DNA of 64,000 nt from Fragilariopsis cylindrus CCMP1102 (taxonomy: Eukaryota; Bacillariophyta; Bacillariophyceae; Bacillariales; Bacillariaceae). The notes under the pieces are model-generated. The model worked only from the letters and a program-made list of their open reading frames with translations, was not told where the DNA came from and did no database searches. The DNA lies in the NCBI GenBank assembly GCA_900095095.1, contig FMBT01000438.1:1-64000 (forward strand). The letters run 5' to 3'. The position numbers were made by a program, and so were the translations under genes. This document shows positions 21,153 to 30,947 of the stretch, in pieces; the stretch's first letter is position 1; the number at the start of each line of letters is the position of its first letter.

Positions 21153-21518
21153 TTACCAATCAAATCCCTCATCAGAAGCTGAACTATCAGATGCATAGTA
21201 TGGCTGCTTCTCATTTTTTTCAGAAATGACAATTTGGTCGGTATCTATGTCGAGTTTAACAGAAATGTAAAGAGATAAATCGTATTCCTCCTTCAATTTG
21301 TCATCTTTTCGATAGGAAAAAGAACTAGTAGGTGGTATTGAATACATACTACTACTATTACTACGTTCGTTTGAAATGATACATCGTTCCGGCACCACCA
21401 CTGGCCATAGTACTGGAGGGACATTATTTGTTTGTGTTCTATTACAAGCAAACAATACTGCCTTTTGGAAGGGGTGTTTTACTAATAACAACTGCTTTAT
21501 TACTACGGCACTCATCAC
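21153..21518 (-). CDS. Hypothetical protein with acidic C-terminus
   Basis: Open frame of 121 aa with mixed composition: a hydrophobic N-terminus (MMSAVVIKQLLLVKH), a Ser/Asn middle, a charged stretch (YRKDDKLKEEYDLSLYISVK) and an acidic end (YYASDSSASDEGFDW). No family recognised. The C-terminal half looks like coding sequence, but no splice or homology evidence supports it, and the N-terminus may not be real. Confidence 0.4.
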   Translation of the reverse strand: MMSAVVIKQLLLVKHPFQKAVLFACNRTQTNNVPPVLWPVVVPERCIISNERSNSSSMYSIPPTSSFSYRKDDKLKEEYDLSLYISVKLDIDTDQIVISEKNEKQPYYASDSSASDEGFDW

Positions 21519-22152
21519 GATTTCTTATTTACTCTACTATTTTCCTTGTTTTCTACTAACGAGTTGGGATGATTATTATATCTAATGTATTGTTCTACGT
21601 TGTATGCTATTTTTGATTCTATGATAAATGATTTTGTGTGCTACAAGCAATATCGTAGTAGTCCCAATGATTATCGTATCTATTACTGCATGCACAGCCG
21701 AATTCTTGATGACGGCTGAATAGTACCGTAAAAGTGAGTGTAGAGAAAGAGCTTTTGATGGTCACTTGAGCGAAGTAAAATTAATTAGATGCGTGACCCT
21801 GTAAAAGGTGATGGTGGTCACCTCCTTCCTCGCGTGCATTTGGGGGTAGGCAGAAAATTGACATTCCTCGACAATTTCCTTCTTAAAAAACAACAACGGC
21901 ACAATCTAGCTCTAGCTACAGTTTAGTACTATAATCAATCAACATTATATCGAGTAGTTCTTAGATATCTTCTAATGGTACCTACTACGTGTACTAGTTT
22001 ATAGTAGTAGTAGTTGCTTTTCTAAAGGAAGATAAAATGCCTTATTATATTATATGTTTTAATACAAAGTGATGATTTTATTATATGGTCAAAGTTCAGC
22101 TACTCCTTTGATTTTGTGATTGCCTGCTGAATTAATATCCCTGATCATGAGT
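21519..22152. other. Intergenic region
   Basis: No gene recognised between 21519 and 22152. Confidence 0.6.
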
Positions 22153-22747
22153 TCACCTCTCCTTTTCATTTTTTCTATGCTTATCGTATGCATCAAGAAA
22201 AATTGTTTTACCCCACGTAATACCCCACGTAATACCCTCGAGTAATTTCTGCTCAGCGTTTCTCGCCTCTTCGTATTCACTACCTAGAACATGAAGTCCG
22301 ACCCCAATAGTAGGAATCCCGAGGGCAATATAGGTACCGGTGCTAGAAAGATTCCTAATATCACTAATGCTCCACCACCTATGGTTACTTTTGCTCTCTG
22401 GATTTTCTGTTCTAATGTCAACTCATCATTTTTGGATTCACCACCATCATCGTCGTCACAATCATCATCACGATTGTTTTCGTTTCTATCACTGTCCTCG
22501 TTGATAGTTTCTCACACTTTACCGACATCATATCTTCTTTCTGATCATCGCTACTATTGTCATTAGGTAATCCCTTGTCGTCTGTGTTGTCATATTCGTC
22601 TTCTATTTGTTGGTTATCGTCACCACAAATTGTTGGATTACTTTCTTCATTTTTAGTAGACCGATACTCAACGCTGTTATTCTTGCCATCAGTAGTGATG
22701 GGTTTTGTTGCAGTTAATAAAGATGAATTATTTGGTACCATAATCAT
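22153..22747 (-). CDS. PGPGW-like small transmembrane protein, two frameshifts
   Basis: Starts at 22747 (second in-frame ATG at 22741) with a hydrophilic acidic region (GDDNQQIEDEYDNTDDKG) to about 22510. A one-base shift leads to NEDSDRNENNRDDD and poly-Asp, then to the membrane part: QRAKVTIGGGALVILGIFLA and PVPILPS. A second shift continues GIPTIGVGLHVLGSEYEEAR. The hydrophobic block followed by Pro-rich loop, G.P..G.GL..L..E and basic residues matches the PGPGW putative transmembrane family, usually two short membrane helices. The end is a TGA at 22153-22155. Across the three frames the protein is about 198 aa. Function of the family is unknown. Confidence 0.6.
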
Positions 22748-23057
22748 GATTTTAGCTAGTAATAATATGATGTATTCGTTTTTTGTTTTGTTTGATATCT
22801 GAACTTCTTTTTGGTATTCGTTGATATTATGGGACAGTGAGTGAGTGAGGGAGTCAAGTATAAGTTGGTGAAACTTCTTAGGTGAAGCCCAATGCCGCAT
22901 GCACGACTGACTGATTCCTACTTAAGTGCATTTTCGATGGCGCGAAAATACTATCGAAGGTTTGCCGGTTAATAACGCTGTACATTCTCACAAAATCAAA
23001 ATCTAACAATAAAAACCATCACCCCAATAATAACAACGACAATAATAGTAAATATTA
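22748..23057. other. Divergent promoter region
   Basis: About 310 bp between two divergent genes; includes a GAGT run near 22836 and the shared 17-bp motif at 22985-23001. Confidence 0.6.
22985..23001 (+). promoter_or_regulatory. Shared upstream motif TTCTCACAAAATCAAAA
   Basis: Third exact copy of the 17-bp element, 57 bp before the ATG at 23058. Confidence 0.6.
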
Positions 23058-23678
23058 ATGAACTCTCCTTACGACCAACCACCATGGCTAACACAAGCTT
23101 CTACTCCTCAATGGTCGGCATACAATCAGAACGATACTATCAATAACAATGTAATCAATCAAATCAAAATCAGAATAACCAAGTACAGCAGCAACAGCAA
23201 CAACAAAAGAAATCTTTTTGGAAAAATAGCAAGACATCAGCAGTCGGTACAACAAATCAAGACCAGAATAACACGATTGTGTCTCACAGTAATAATAACA
23301 ATAATAATAATCAGCAACAACCAAATCAGAAAAAGAAACTATACAAGACTAGCGGGGGTAAAACAGCAATAGGTGCAACGAGTGGTGCAGTAGTAGGTGG
23401 AATTTTGTTTGGTCCCTTCTTCCTTGTAGGTGCAGCAATCGGTGGTGCAGCCGGAGGAGTCCTTACAAACAAAGTCAATAAGGCTGACAAGAAACGAAAA
23501 CAACGCAAACAACAAGCACAATTCAATAATGATTTCTACAACAATGCAAATAATAATAATAACGCGATAGATGAGAATTGTGGATAACCAGCATCAAATA
23601 AGCACCGTTGCAACATCCGCTTCCACAATGCAAGTCACATCTGGGAATGATCCATGGAAAAGTCCGTTTGGTCAATAG
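23058..23678 (+). CDS. Gly-zipper hydrophobic protein with Gln/Asn-rich flanks, two frameshifts
   Basis: The ATG at 23058 gives MNSPYDQPPWLTQASTPQWS. The frame changes near 23150 and continues as an Asn/Gln-rich stretch (QVQQQQQQQKKSFWKNSKTS). Then follows the core TAIGATSGAVVGGILFGPFF and LVGAAIGGAAGGVL (about 23350-23470), a repeated GxxxG/GxxxA pattern typical of glycine-zipper membrane segments. A basic stretch (KADKKRKQRKQQ) and poly-Asn come next. A second one-base shift near 23577 gives a conserved-looking end, GNDPWKSPFGQ, and TAG at 23676-23678. The downstream tail fits only if a base is missing. Membrane association is inferred; function unknown. Confidence 0.6.
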
Positions 23679-24093
23679 ATACATAACTTATATAAATTAA
23701 ATTTAATCTCATTTCAATTCATTCAATCTACTGCAAATGAATTTCTGTATAAATGTAGTCTTGCAGTTCGCATAGGAACATCGCTTCTTTTCTGGCATAA
23801 TATAATCGACTCCTACTAATGTAGAGAAAGGATTTAGTTCCAAAAACTGTGCAAGTTTGAAGGAACGAAGTGACAAGCTTTCATTAATATATCAAGACTC
23901 GTGTGTTGTGCAACAAAGACTAACTGACAGACTACATCACACTATTCAGCCATGTACTATTATGTTCTATATTACAGTGATTGTTTCGCTAGTCTAAGTA
24001 CTACTATCTGATATAATCGTGTGCATATATGTACGCGTATAAATGTATGAATGTGTGTATATTAAAAGATGTTAGTTAATAAAGTCCTTTGTT
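23679..24093. other. Intergenic region between convergent genes
   Basis: Presumed 3' untranslated regions of both neighbours; no gene seen. Confidence 0.65.
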
Positions 24094-24705
24094 TTATTGG
24101 CTTGATTCTGTTTTGTAACTTTCTTCTGCTTCATTAAATTTATAAAGAAGACCGTCATCATTCTTGAAGGCTTCAAGGATATCTCTATTTGTTTGGATGA
24201 AAAGCTCATTCATAAAGAATTCTGGAGTAGATTCTACACCATTCTTCTCTATTGTGCTTGTGAGTATATTCATTCTATTGTTAACAAATTGATTTGATTG
24301 TATTATTTCGTGAATATCATCAGCGATTTTAGTACTGACGGCCACTCGCCTTCTTCTTTTGGCCTTGGTACTTGATTTATATTTACTACTCAAACTGTCA
24401 CGTAAACTCTGTCCAATTTTTTCACGAGCAAAGTGATCTGTTACTTGGTAATAATAACCATCAGAGTTTTTCTTGATAAATCCTCCGTCGCTACTTCTTG
24501 TTTTGATCTCATCAAAAATTTCACTAACGATGATTGTCTTACCAATTTTAGTATCGGCTTCACTGTATTTTTTGATTGCATTTTTAATTATTTCTCTGTA
24601 GAATTTATTGCCACTATGGTTGTTGGCAATCTTACCTCGGCCACAAATGACATCATATTGACCTGGCATTGAAAGAGGAGTACTTTGATTATTATTGTAT
24701 ATCAT
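24094..24705 (-). CDS. DUF6824 domain protein
   Basis: Intact 203-aa single-exon protein. After a short Ser/Pro lead it shows the diatom domain with signature YDVICGRGKIANNHSGNKF (about 17-35), then YREIIKNAIKKY, KIGKTIIVSEIFDEI (about 57-71), GGFIKKNSDGYYYQV (about 77-91) and AREKIGQSLRDSL (about 96-108), followed by a basic patch (KAKRRRR). This is the order expected for the family. Many diatom genes carry this domain, often with a basic region, and a DNA-binding or nuclear role has been suspected, but I know of no firm function. The C-terminal 80 residues are helical and not conserved to my eye. A variant of the shared upstream motif lies at 24741-24756. Confidence 0.85.
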   Translation of the reverse strand: MIYNNNQSTPLSMPGQYDVICGRGKIANNHSGNKFYREIIKNAIKKYSEADTKIGKTIIVSEIFDEIKTRSSDGGFIKKNSDGYYYQVTDHFAREKIGQSLRDSLSSKYKSSTKAKRRRRVAVSTKIADDIHEIIQSNQFVNNRMNILTSTIEKNGVESTPEFFMNELFIQTNRDILEAFKNDDGLLYKFNEAEESYKTESSQ

Positions 24706-24740
24706 CGTTTATTTTTATGTCTGTATTTTTGTCTTAGTTT

Positions 24741-24756
24741 TTATATTTTGTGAGAG
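24741..24756 (-). promoter_or_regulatory. Variant of the shared upstream motif
   Basis: On the minus strand CTCTCACAAAATATAA, matching the core CTCACAAAAT, about 36-51 bp upstream of the start codon at 24705. Confidence 0.45.
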
Positions 24757-25432
24757 TAACGAAGGAGATACGATGATTGATTGATTCGATTCCCAATCTG
24801 TTTCGCCGTGAACTCACAGTAACTGTCGAAAAATGCTCAAGAAGCAATTACAATATTTGTACGACATGGCGCATTGAATAAAATACTGTCAAGGGTCTAA
24901 TAAAAGGGCGTATGTAACTAAGAAGGATTCGATGATTCTTACGCGTTCTATTGGTCGCAAAAGTAGTTGTATTTTTTTAATGCACGACTGACCTTGTACA
25001 CGCCATTGCATAACGGGACGAGAAAGTGATGGGAGTGAAATTCATAAAGGCATGGCGTGTAAGGCCTTGTTGCGCATACTGAACTTGTACATCTCCTTGC
25101 ACGCCATTGCGTAGGCCCAACTCAAGCAGGATACACGTCACGGGAACAGACCGAATCAATCAATGATGAATGAAGCGCGACTAGCACAAGCGAAACGCGA
25201 CTAAGCACGAGCCCAGGTAGCGCGAAACCATGTAGCGCTAAACTGGTAGCGCGAAATAGGAAAAAGAAGATTTGAAAGAGAAGAAGTGAAAAATGAATCC
25301 AGCATGGCGTGTAACGCCTTGTTCAATCTTTCGCGATTCGATTCTCGCTCAATCATCTCTTCCCACATAAATCAAAAACACAAAACTAAGAAAGCAAACA
25401 GTAATAACTCAAAAAACGAACACATTAACAAA
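24757..25432. other. Divergent promoter region
   Basis: Holds the triple GCGCGAAA cluster (25217-25256) and segments resembling the upstream region of the 7916 paralog, such as ACTCAAGCAGGAT near 25120. A leader variant TCTTCCCACATAAATCAAAA lies near 25357. Confidence 0.55.
25217..25256. promoter_or_regulatory. Three E2F-like sites
   Basis: GTAGCGCGAAA at 25217-25227 and 25246-25256, with GTAGCGCTAAA at 25232-25242. The reverse complement TTTCGCGC fits the E2F consensus. They lie about 180-215 bp upstream of the paralog start; function is inference. Confidence 0.4.
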
Positions 25433-26011
25433 ATGGTCAACTCTCAACAATTACAAAAAGAAACTTCTGCATTCCTCAACAAGGAGTCCTTGCAGTAGGA
25501 ATCTTTGATGTTTCTCTAACTGCAGGAAGGGTTATGTCGCACCTGCTGCCGCTGGACTTGCAGCTGGTCTGATCACAAAGCAAATACAAAAGAAAATCAT
25601 CAAAAACAAGAATAACAGTGATGACGAAGATGACAAGGAATACACTATGGGCAACAGATTGCTAACCGGTGCAATTGGGTAGCAACAGGAGTTGGAACAC
25701 AACAATTGATGAAACATCACGATGCCAAGAAGAGTGGTCTTACACCTATCATGATTGTAGCAGTCACAAAGAATAAGATTTACCTGTTAGATTGGAAAGG
25801 AACCCACAATAAAGGAACAGGACCAACTGAAACTCTAGTTGAATTCAATCGTAATTTAGTTAAGATTCAAAACCACACCAGAGCACTTGTCCATCACACT
25901 ATTGAGATGAAGGAAGATGGAAACAGCTGCAAGATTGAATGCAATCTTGGTGCTACTCATTCCAATAAAGAGATGAATCGTGAGGTCATTGCTTTATTAA
26001 AACAAAACTAA
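25433..26011 (+). pseudogene. Second copy of the 192-aa conserved protein, with three single-base deletions
   Basis: Aligns along its whole length, and into the leader, with the intact gene at 7916. Relative to that copy it lacks one base at the AAGGAGTCC junction (about 25485), one in GCAGGAAGGGTTATG (about 25530) and one in AATTGGGTAGC (about 25678), and has one extra AAC codon near 25615. The three losses together restore the frame, so the C-terminal 101 residues from 25706 are intact and well conserved (LVHHTIEMKEDGNSCKIECN). Because substitutions are few and the downstream frame is clean, either a very young pseudogene or consensus errors are possible. Confidence 0.75.
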
Positions 26012-26412
26012 AACTTAAATACTGAAGAATAGAAAGAAAATTCTATATATATCTATGACTTAATACACTCATTATGAATAAACTCGACTTTAGACTTAAA
26101 TTAGACACAACATATAGTACTGTAAACGAAAATTAAGGTAGAGAACCATATCATAAAACACTCGGTCAGCCGCATGTAATTTTCCCCTTCATTGTCAACA
26201 AATAAAAGAATATAAATCGTTGTAAATGTGTGTAGTAAATACATCATGAAGATTTAACTACTGTATAACGAACATTGCATTAATATTTGTACTATGTGGG
26301 TCTGTTACTATATGTATGTTATAAGATGTATATAGGTCCTATCCTAATTTAATCAGTAAGGTACGAGAATGGGATATTAACTAGAGAACTTCGACATTAT
26401 TTGTATCGTTTT
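26012..26412. other. Intergenic region
   Basis: A/T-rich, no gene recognised; presumed 3' untranslated regions of convergent neighbours. Confidence 0.6.
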
Positions 26413-26702
26413 TTATATAAGAATGGCATTTTCCACTAACTTGATTACTTTCAATTCTTTTTTCTTGGTAAAACCCCTACCAACAGCTTTAAGCCTAGCC
26501 TCCCAAACGTTAGCAGATGTTTTGAGTACAGCGTAGTCAATGTCCCCTCAAATATCACTGGCAATAGCATCATCTAAGAACCCGATCATCGTATAGATAG
26601 TTTGATCCGCTTTGTTCTTTCTAAAAAATTCCACATCTCCTTGGTATCTCTTTCACTACCATAAAAGTCGCGAGTATTCGATGTGATACTCATTGTATTC
26701 AT
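26413..26702 (-). pseudogene. Small broken gene with a frameshift and an internal TGA
   Basis: Minus strand from ATG 26702: MNTMSITSNTRDFYGSERDT then KEMWNFF. At a T6 run near 26622 the frame must shift by one base to continue as KNKADQTIYTMIGFLDDAIA. An in-frame TGA interrupts after SDI, and the same frame continues GDIDYAVLKTSANVWEARLK, AVGRGFTKKKELKVIK and LVENAILI, ending TAA at 26413-26415. The sequence is clearly coding in character (charged amphipathic helices) but no family is recognised. About 97 codons in all. Confidence 0.5.
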
Positions 26703-27277
26703 GTCTCAGATTCTTTTCCTTCTTGCTGGATACTGTAAATATAATATATGGGATTGGCTTTTAGATGAAGAAAAATTGGATGAAATCACAGTTCGCTTTC
26801 AAAAGTTGAAATTCGGTTAGAAATAGGCACATTCTGTTCCGATTAGTAGGTCTGAAGATGGATATGTTTACTACTGATAGCTAGTCAGTGGAACTGTCAC
26901 GTGTATGACTGAACAGCGATGAGATCTACGAGCGAGATCTACTATAAATATTGAAAAAATACAAATACTATAATCAAGACAACTCAGCTGATTTGTTATA
27001 CTATTATATTATTAGGTCTTATCAGTACCACTCAAGGTACAAATAAACACAACAATTCGTCTTTTATTTTTCAGGTCTCTCATTCATCTACAAAAGTTAA
27101 ATATAGAGCCTAAGTAGTCGTATTAGTCCTAGTCCTAGTAGTATAAAAATAGTAATGTAATATAAAGTAGGGTTTGAAAATAGTGTGTGCGTGTAAATAG
27201 AAAAGTGGTCTAATGAATCTATGATATATAAATATATATATATATATGTATGGTGATGATAGAGAAAGAAATGTGTA
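26703..27277. other. Intergenic region
   Basis: No gene seen; an AT dinucleotide stretch near 27225-27250 lies just past the 3' end of the next minus-strand gene. Confidence 0.6.
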
Positions 27278-28087
27278 CTACAATGCCATTGATAATCGTC
27301 CACGACGAAAGAATCTTGATACAGCATTACCATCACCATCAACTTGTTTATGTTTCACTTGACGTTTTTTCCCACGTCCCTTACTTTGTTTAGATGATGT
27401 TCTTGATACATTATCATCCAAATCATCCGAATCATTATCATCGCCAGCAATATGTTTAAAATCTCTCATAGCACTTTCAATTTTTGTTGAATCTCCACGA
27501 AATTGATTAATAATATCTTCATGGGCTTTATATTCATCCACAACTTCATTTTGTGCCACAATACTATATCGTGTTACGGATCCTCTTCTATTATATTGCC
27601 TTCGTACTGCAGCACAATCAGCAATTTCAATTGCACTACCAACACCATCAGAACCATCGGAGTATGGTAATTTCAATCGACTTTCACGTTTGCTGTTACT
27701 CTTAGTACTACCGGTATGCATACTACCAATATTCTCTTTTGCACCTGCTGCTTGTATTTCTGGTGCCGCATCGCCGTATCCTAAATTTTCAAGACTAACT
27801 TCCGTTGCTTCATCTTCTTCTTCTTCCTTGAGAACTAATACTTTTCCAATATCCTCATTCATTTCTAAATCACATAAATCATTGACATAACTACGAAATA
27901 ATTTTTGACGCTCTTGTGAGCACTTTTTCTTTATCTCGAATAGCTTCATTAATTTTTTTAATGGTATGCGTGATCTACCATCATCTTCTGAATTAAGATT
28001 GGAACTAGAATCATTTAACTTACTGTAAAGTTCCACCTGATGACGCAATGCATCAGCTGTTAATCGTAATTTACCTTCGTCTGCCAT
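27278..28087 (-). CDS. RRGSVTRYS-motif protein, paralog A
   Basis: Intact 269-aa single-exon protein. Ordered conserved blocks shared with the copy at 32007 are: LRLTADALRHQVELYS (about 7-22), SRIPLKKLMKLFEIKK, RQKLFRSYVNDLCDLE, DIGKVLVLKEEEE (about 79-91), GYGDAAPEIQ (about 103-112), RRGSVTRYSIVAQNEVVDEY then KAHEDIINQFR (about 166-196), a Ser/Gly/Lys-rich linker and a C-terminal AVSRFFRRGRLSMAL. RRGSVTRYS contains an R-R-x-S type basophilic kinase consensus, and related motifs occur in many diatom proteins. No enzymatic motif, signal peptide or membrane segment is visible. A regulatory or scaffolding role is only inference. Confidence 0.75.
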   Translation of the reverse strand: MADEGKLRLTADALRHQVELYSKLNDSSSNLNSEDDGRSRIPLKKLMKLFEIKKKCSQERQKLFRSYVNDLCDLEMNEDIGKVLVLKEEEEDEATEVSLENLGYGDAAPEIQAAGAKENIGSMHTGSTKSNSKRESRLKLPYSDGSDGVGSAIEIADCAAVRRQYNRRGSVTRYSIVAQNEVVDEYKAHEDIINQFRGDSTKIESAMRDFKHIAGDDNDSDDLDDNVSRTSSKQSKGRGKKRQVKHKQVDGDGNAVSRFFRRGRLSMAL

Positions 28088-29407
28088 GATTTGATATTGA
28101 TTTGATTTGATTTGATTTGAGTAGCGATTGCGATTGATTGATTTGATTGATTGATTGATTTATAATAATATTATGAATGAATCAATGTCTTGTTCAGTGG
28201 TTTTTTTAAATTATGTGACGATAATAATGAATAAAGAAAGTGAATGTGAAATACAGTAATGACTCGAAAGTATCAAAAGCGATTGTGTAATGCGTGTGAC
28301 GTTGACGGGTAACAACGTGGATTCTATTTTCATGATTACAATGATATGTGACTTCCACGCAAATAGTGCGAACAGCAACACACAAAAATCGCGAGTCGAT
28401 TCATTCAGAATTGTCAGCAGCTACCATATTTAAGTTGTGATTTGATTCCAATACTTATGCAGTAATAAGAGGCATGTAGGGTATTTGTATGATATATAAA
28501 TTATTAATGTCCATGCCAAAAACTTCATATCGGCCATAGTTCGCGATAATGTGACAAAGTGCCGATAATTATAATGACGATGAGTCGAGTCGTCGAGTCC
28601 TACCTCCCTGTGCAGTAATTCTATCATAACTTCGTTCTTCACTGCCTACTTTCTCCTTTCAATTTCACAGTTTATTCATACGCCCTAAAGTAGTGTTCAA
28701 GTTCGGTGTTATATAAGACTGATATTTTCGTCATGATATTTTCGTCAGAAAAAAGACGACGCGACTATTATCACGATTAGGAATTGAAGAATGATTTTTT
28801 AAATTGTAAAATTGCGAAGTGGAAGCGGGTTTTAGAATCAATTATTGAATTAAAAAAAACGATGACTATGACGCATAAAACAAAAATAGATGAAACGATG
28901 ACCATACGTACGTAATAATACGTATGTACAGTAACGCCATACGAGATTCGATTCATTCGCGCTCTGCCTTCACTTAAAAATACCCACATTACATACATTC
29001 CTACATACATTACATACCATATGCCACTTAACTTGAAGATTGAAAGCAATATTGAAGTTTTTGAAAACGACTGTACTTACTTACGACCTCGTAGGTCCTA
29101 CAGGTATGTTTTGGGTCTTCTTATTTTGTTTGTTCTCTTTTAAACAAATATCAAATAGTATTATTAACTACGTAAATCTTGCTTTCATAGCATTACTGCA
29201 CAAGCAAGAAGTAGCTCACGTTCGTTTTGGACGCATAATAATATATTAGCATTACTGCATTTGAAGTAAGGCCGTGGTACTAACTACCCGAACGAACTAA
29301 CTATATTCGACACAACACTTTACTTACAGTACTGCACAGAACATATTAGGTAAAATAGAAACAAAAGAAAGACCGTCCATTTGAATTATCTGAATTCGAA
29401 TCACAAT
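28088..29407. other. Divergent intergenic region, no gene seen
   Basis: About 1.3 kb. Starts with TTTGA/TTGAT tandem repeats (28090-28160), the leader of paralog A. Short frames between 28430 and 29250 have no recognisable features. Confidence 0.6.
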
Positions 29408-30222
29408 ATGAATAATAGTGATACAGTAACAACAATGGAAATGGAAATGCATGTTCAAATGATACACGAATTTTTAGGATATAATAATACCGGTAGCAAT
29501 GATAACAGTAGTAATGATACTGGTAATGAAAGTAATGATAATGGTAATAACGAGCAAGAACAAGATCAAGATGATCAAATTGATTTACTTGTAGATCAAG
29601 AAGAAGATCAAGATGATCAAATTCAAATTGATTTACTTGTAAATGAGTTACCAACATTGAATGCATGTATACTATTTTTAAAACTAACAGAATATATATG
29701 CTATAATCATTCTGATAGTAATAATAATAATGTTCATAATAGTCCAGTAATGTGTAGTGGTGTGAAACCAAATGTGATACGCAAATCTATTGAATTATGG
29801 CGGGATAAAAACAATAATAGTGATACAACAGGAGGAATTTCAGTAGAAAAAGAATCAATGATCAATGAATTAATTTGTAATGCAGTGAAACGCAGTGACA
29901 AATCCGACGACAGTAATAGCAGCTCGTCTAATAGTATTCAACAAATGCAACGGCAATGGAAACAATATCATTATCATTATCATTAAAACATCCTATTGAT
30001 ACTACTGATACTACTGATACTACTACTACTGATACTACTGATACAACTGATATTGAGAATGAAATAAAAAAAGCCCATCAAAAACTTGTTCAAAAACTTG
30101 TAAAAGAATTAGATTATGAATTAAATATACCACAAAAAGATGATGAAAGATTAATTCAAAATTTTCATAATACTATATGTATTGGTCGTCGAAGTAGTAA
30201 AAGTAAAAATATTTCATTATAG
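29408..30222 (+). CDS. Asn/Asp-rich low-complexity protein, one frameshift
   Basis: From the ATG at 29408: MNNSDTVTTMEMEMHVQMIH, then an Asn/Asp/Gln-rich region with two copies of DQDDQI(QI)DLLV. A more ordered part follows (VNELPTLNACILFLKLTEYI, SGVKPNVIRKSIELWRDKNN, EKESMINELICNAVKRS). The frame then breaks in the run of Gln/Ser codons near 29950 and continues in another frame with Thr/Asp hexanucleotide repeats (ACTGAT units) and KAHQKLVQKLVKELDYELN, ending TAG-type stop at 30222. Around 270 residues in total. No family is recognised. The split lies between low-complexity runs, where one missing base would explain it. Confidence 0.5.
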
Positions 30223-30514
30223 AAAAGCAAAGCAAAGCAAAGCAAGAAGAATGAAAAATGAAATACGAAAATAAAAGAAAAAAGACTCTATAATAATTGT
30301 CGAATTCATCAAATCGGAATCAAATCGAAATCGAATCGTGTCTGAATTCTTCTGTAAAATAAATCGATAAATGCATTGGTAGATAATTCTAATATTTATA
30401 AACATGAAGGTAGATATACATAGTATAAATTAAGCTTGTACACAGCCTATTTACTTCATAGTACTATTTACTATTTATTTTTGACGTATATCACAATTCA
30501 TCATAACTAATATG
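30223..30514. other. 3' flank and LTR insertion site
   Basis: Begins with an AAAGC tandem repeat (about 30222-30245). Ends with the 5-bp target duplication ATATG at 30510-30514. Confidence 0.6.
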
Positions 30515-30942
30515 TGTTGGCGCGAATGAAATAATGCACGATTGACGCGACCGATACAATTGTATGAACAAATGAGAATCCAACAATAATGAGAACACTG
30601 ACATGAGAAAGTGTAACATTGAGATGAGAATTGTATTTATTGTTCTATGATCGAAGAACAATAGCATTCGGCAAAGAACAATGTTTGACGAATGAGAAAC
30701 CACTTCAGACCAATAGCACACGGCAGCAAGCTAGTAGCTGACGGCAAAGAATACAATTGTATTCGCGTAATGAACAATAGTGTAAAAGGAAATAACAGAA
30801 TGCATAAAAGACAAACCCAAGGGTTCACAACTTAGGAATAATGTATATAAAAAGGTAAAATAAGGAAACAAAGTTAAAAGGAAACCTACATTCTATAGAT
30901 TGTCATAGCGATATCGTACGTAAAACGGATCATTTTCCAACA
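30515..30942 (+). mobile_element. Solo LTR of an LTR retrotransposon with 5-bp target duplication
   Basis: 428 bp starting TGTTGG and ending CCAACA, a perfect 6-bp terminal inverted repeat of the TG...CA type. It is flanked on both sides by ATATG (30510-30514 and 30943-30947), the 5-bp duplication expected from retroviral-type integrase. A TATA box (TATATAAAA, about 30844-30852) lies near the 3' third, as in the U3/R part of an LTR. No coding sequence or second LTR is adjacent, so the internal part was lost by LTR-LTR recombination. Intact ends and a perfect target duplication suggest recent insertion. Copia affiliation is plausible but unproven. Confidence 0.85.
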
Positions 30943-30947
30943 ATATG

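Noticed and set aside
29346-29771. Tyr/His-rich minus-strand frame
   Set aside because: Antisense of Asn/Asp-rich coding sequence.
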